From: Pseudomonas syringae
GTDB taxonomy: Bacteria; Pseudomonadota; Gammaproteobacteria; Pseudomonadales; Pseudomonadaceae
Direction: 5' to 3'
NCBI RefSeq assembly: GCF_021606685.1
Contig: NZ_WKCB01000045.1
Coordinates: 1 to 47,332 of the forward strand
DNA length: 47,332 nucleotides
The position numbers and the translations under genes were made by a program. The number at the start of each line of letters is the position of its first letter. Position 1 is the first letter of the stretch. Positions 47,230 to 47,332 of this stretch are shown in pieces. The notes under the pieces are model-generated. The model saw nothing but the letters and a program-made list of their open reading frames with translations. It searched no databases and was not told the origin of the DNA.

Positions 47230-47254
47230 CCGCGTTGGGCCGCGCAGCGGCCCC
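47213..47254 (+). repeat. Pseudomonas REP palindrome, first copy of a REPIN
   Basis: GTGGCGAGCGGGCTTGCCCG is followed by a second dyad. GCGGGC (47220-47225) pairs with GCCCGC (47228-47233), and GGGCCGC (47237-47243) with GCGGCCC (47247-47253). This fits the REP families of the fluorescens group, which are moved by RAYT transposases; none is in the window. Confidence 0.85.
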
Positions 47255-47300
47255 AAACCAGACGCTGAGGTCATTCAGGAAAAACTGCGGCGTCTTTACT

Positions 47301-47332
47301 GGGGCTGCTTCGCAGCCCAACGCGGGCAAGCC
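47301..47332 (-). repeat. Inverted REP palindrome, second REPIN copy (cut by window edge)
   Basis: GGGCTGC (47302-47308) pairs with GCAGCCC (47312-47318), followed by AACGCGGGCAAGCC. This is the reverse orientation of the copy at 47213, separated from it by a 46-base spacer. The end lies outside the window. Confidence 0.85.

Noticed and set aside
47138..47329. A 63-codon leftward frame at the right edge
   Set aside because: It is a translation of the REP palindromes.

Overview
The window is chromosomal DNA of a Pseudomonas of the fluorescens group. The evidence is the gene order (5S rRNA - birA - coaX - tRNA cluster - secE-nusG - L11/rpoBC/str/S10/spc/alpha supercluster - katA - ferritin - uvrA - MFS - ssb), the near identity of many proteins to what I remember of Pseudomonas sequences, and a REP-type palindrome at the right edge. 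Species assignment is inference; no database search was run.

Layout. 1-110 is the 3' end of a 5S rRNA gene with its terminator. 234-2386 holds birA, coaX and a small membrane-anchored SPOR-like protein. 2370-3050 holds two promoters and tRNA-Tyr, tRNA-Gly, tRNA-Thr and tRNA-Trp. 3096-33349 is the transcription/translation supercluster: secE-nusG, rplKAJL-rpoBC, rpsL-rpsG-fusA-tuf, then the S10, spc and alpha operons from rpsJ to rplQ, all on the + strand. Promoter- and terminator-like signals punctuate it (before rpsL, rpsJ, rpsH and rpsM; after nusG, rplL, tuf, rpsN, rpmJ and rplQ). 33588-35656 holds katA and a non-haem ferritin of the bacterioferritin family, which together detoxify peroxide and store iron. 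uvrA runs leftward from 38558 under a LexA-like box. A YajR-like MFS transporter and ssb run rightward.

From about 40.8 kb the content is accessory. A divergent TetR / SDR-oxidoreductase module has a palindromic operator. It is followed by trans-aconitate methyltransferase (tam), a cysteine hydrolase of the isochorismatase fold, and a translationally coupled pair made of a DUF3182-type ATP-grasp-like protein and an alpha/beta hydrolase. The window ends in degenerate repeats and a REPIN cut by the edge.

Most of the window is ordinary, highly conserved housekeeping DNA, and I see no convincing new defence or mobile system. The observations most worth a second look are: the uncharacterised DUF3182-hydrolase pair with a possible sigma-54 promoter; the SDR/oxidoreductase/TetR switch; the absence of a second tuf gene at the tRNA-Thr/tRNA-Trp site; the terminator-promoter junctions inside the ribosomal supercluster; and the structured leader in front of the tRNA cluster.
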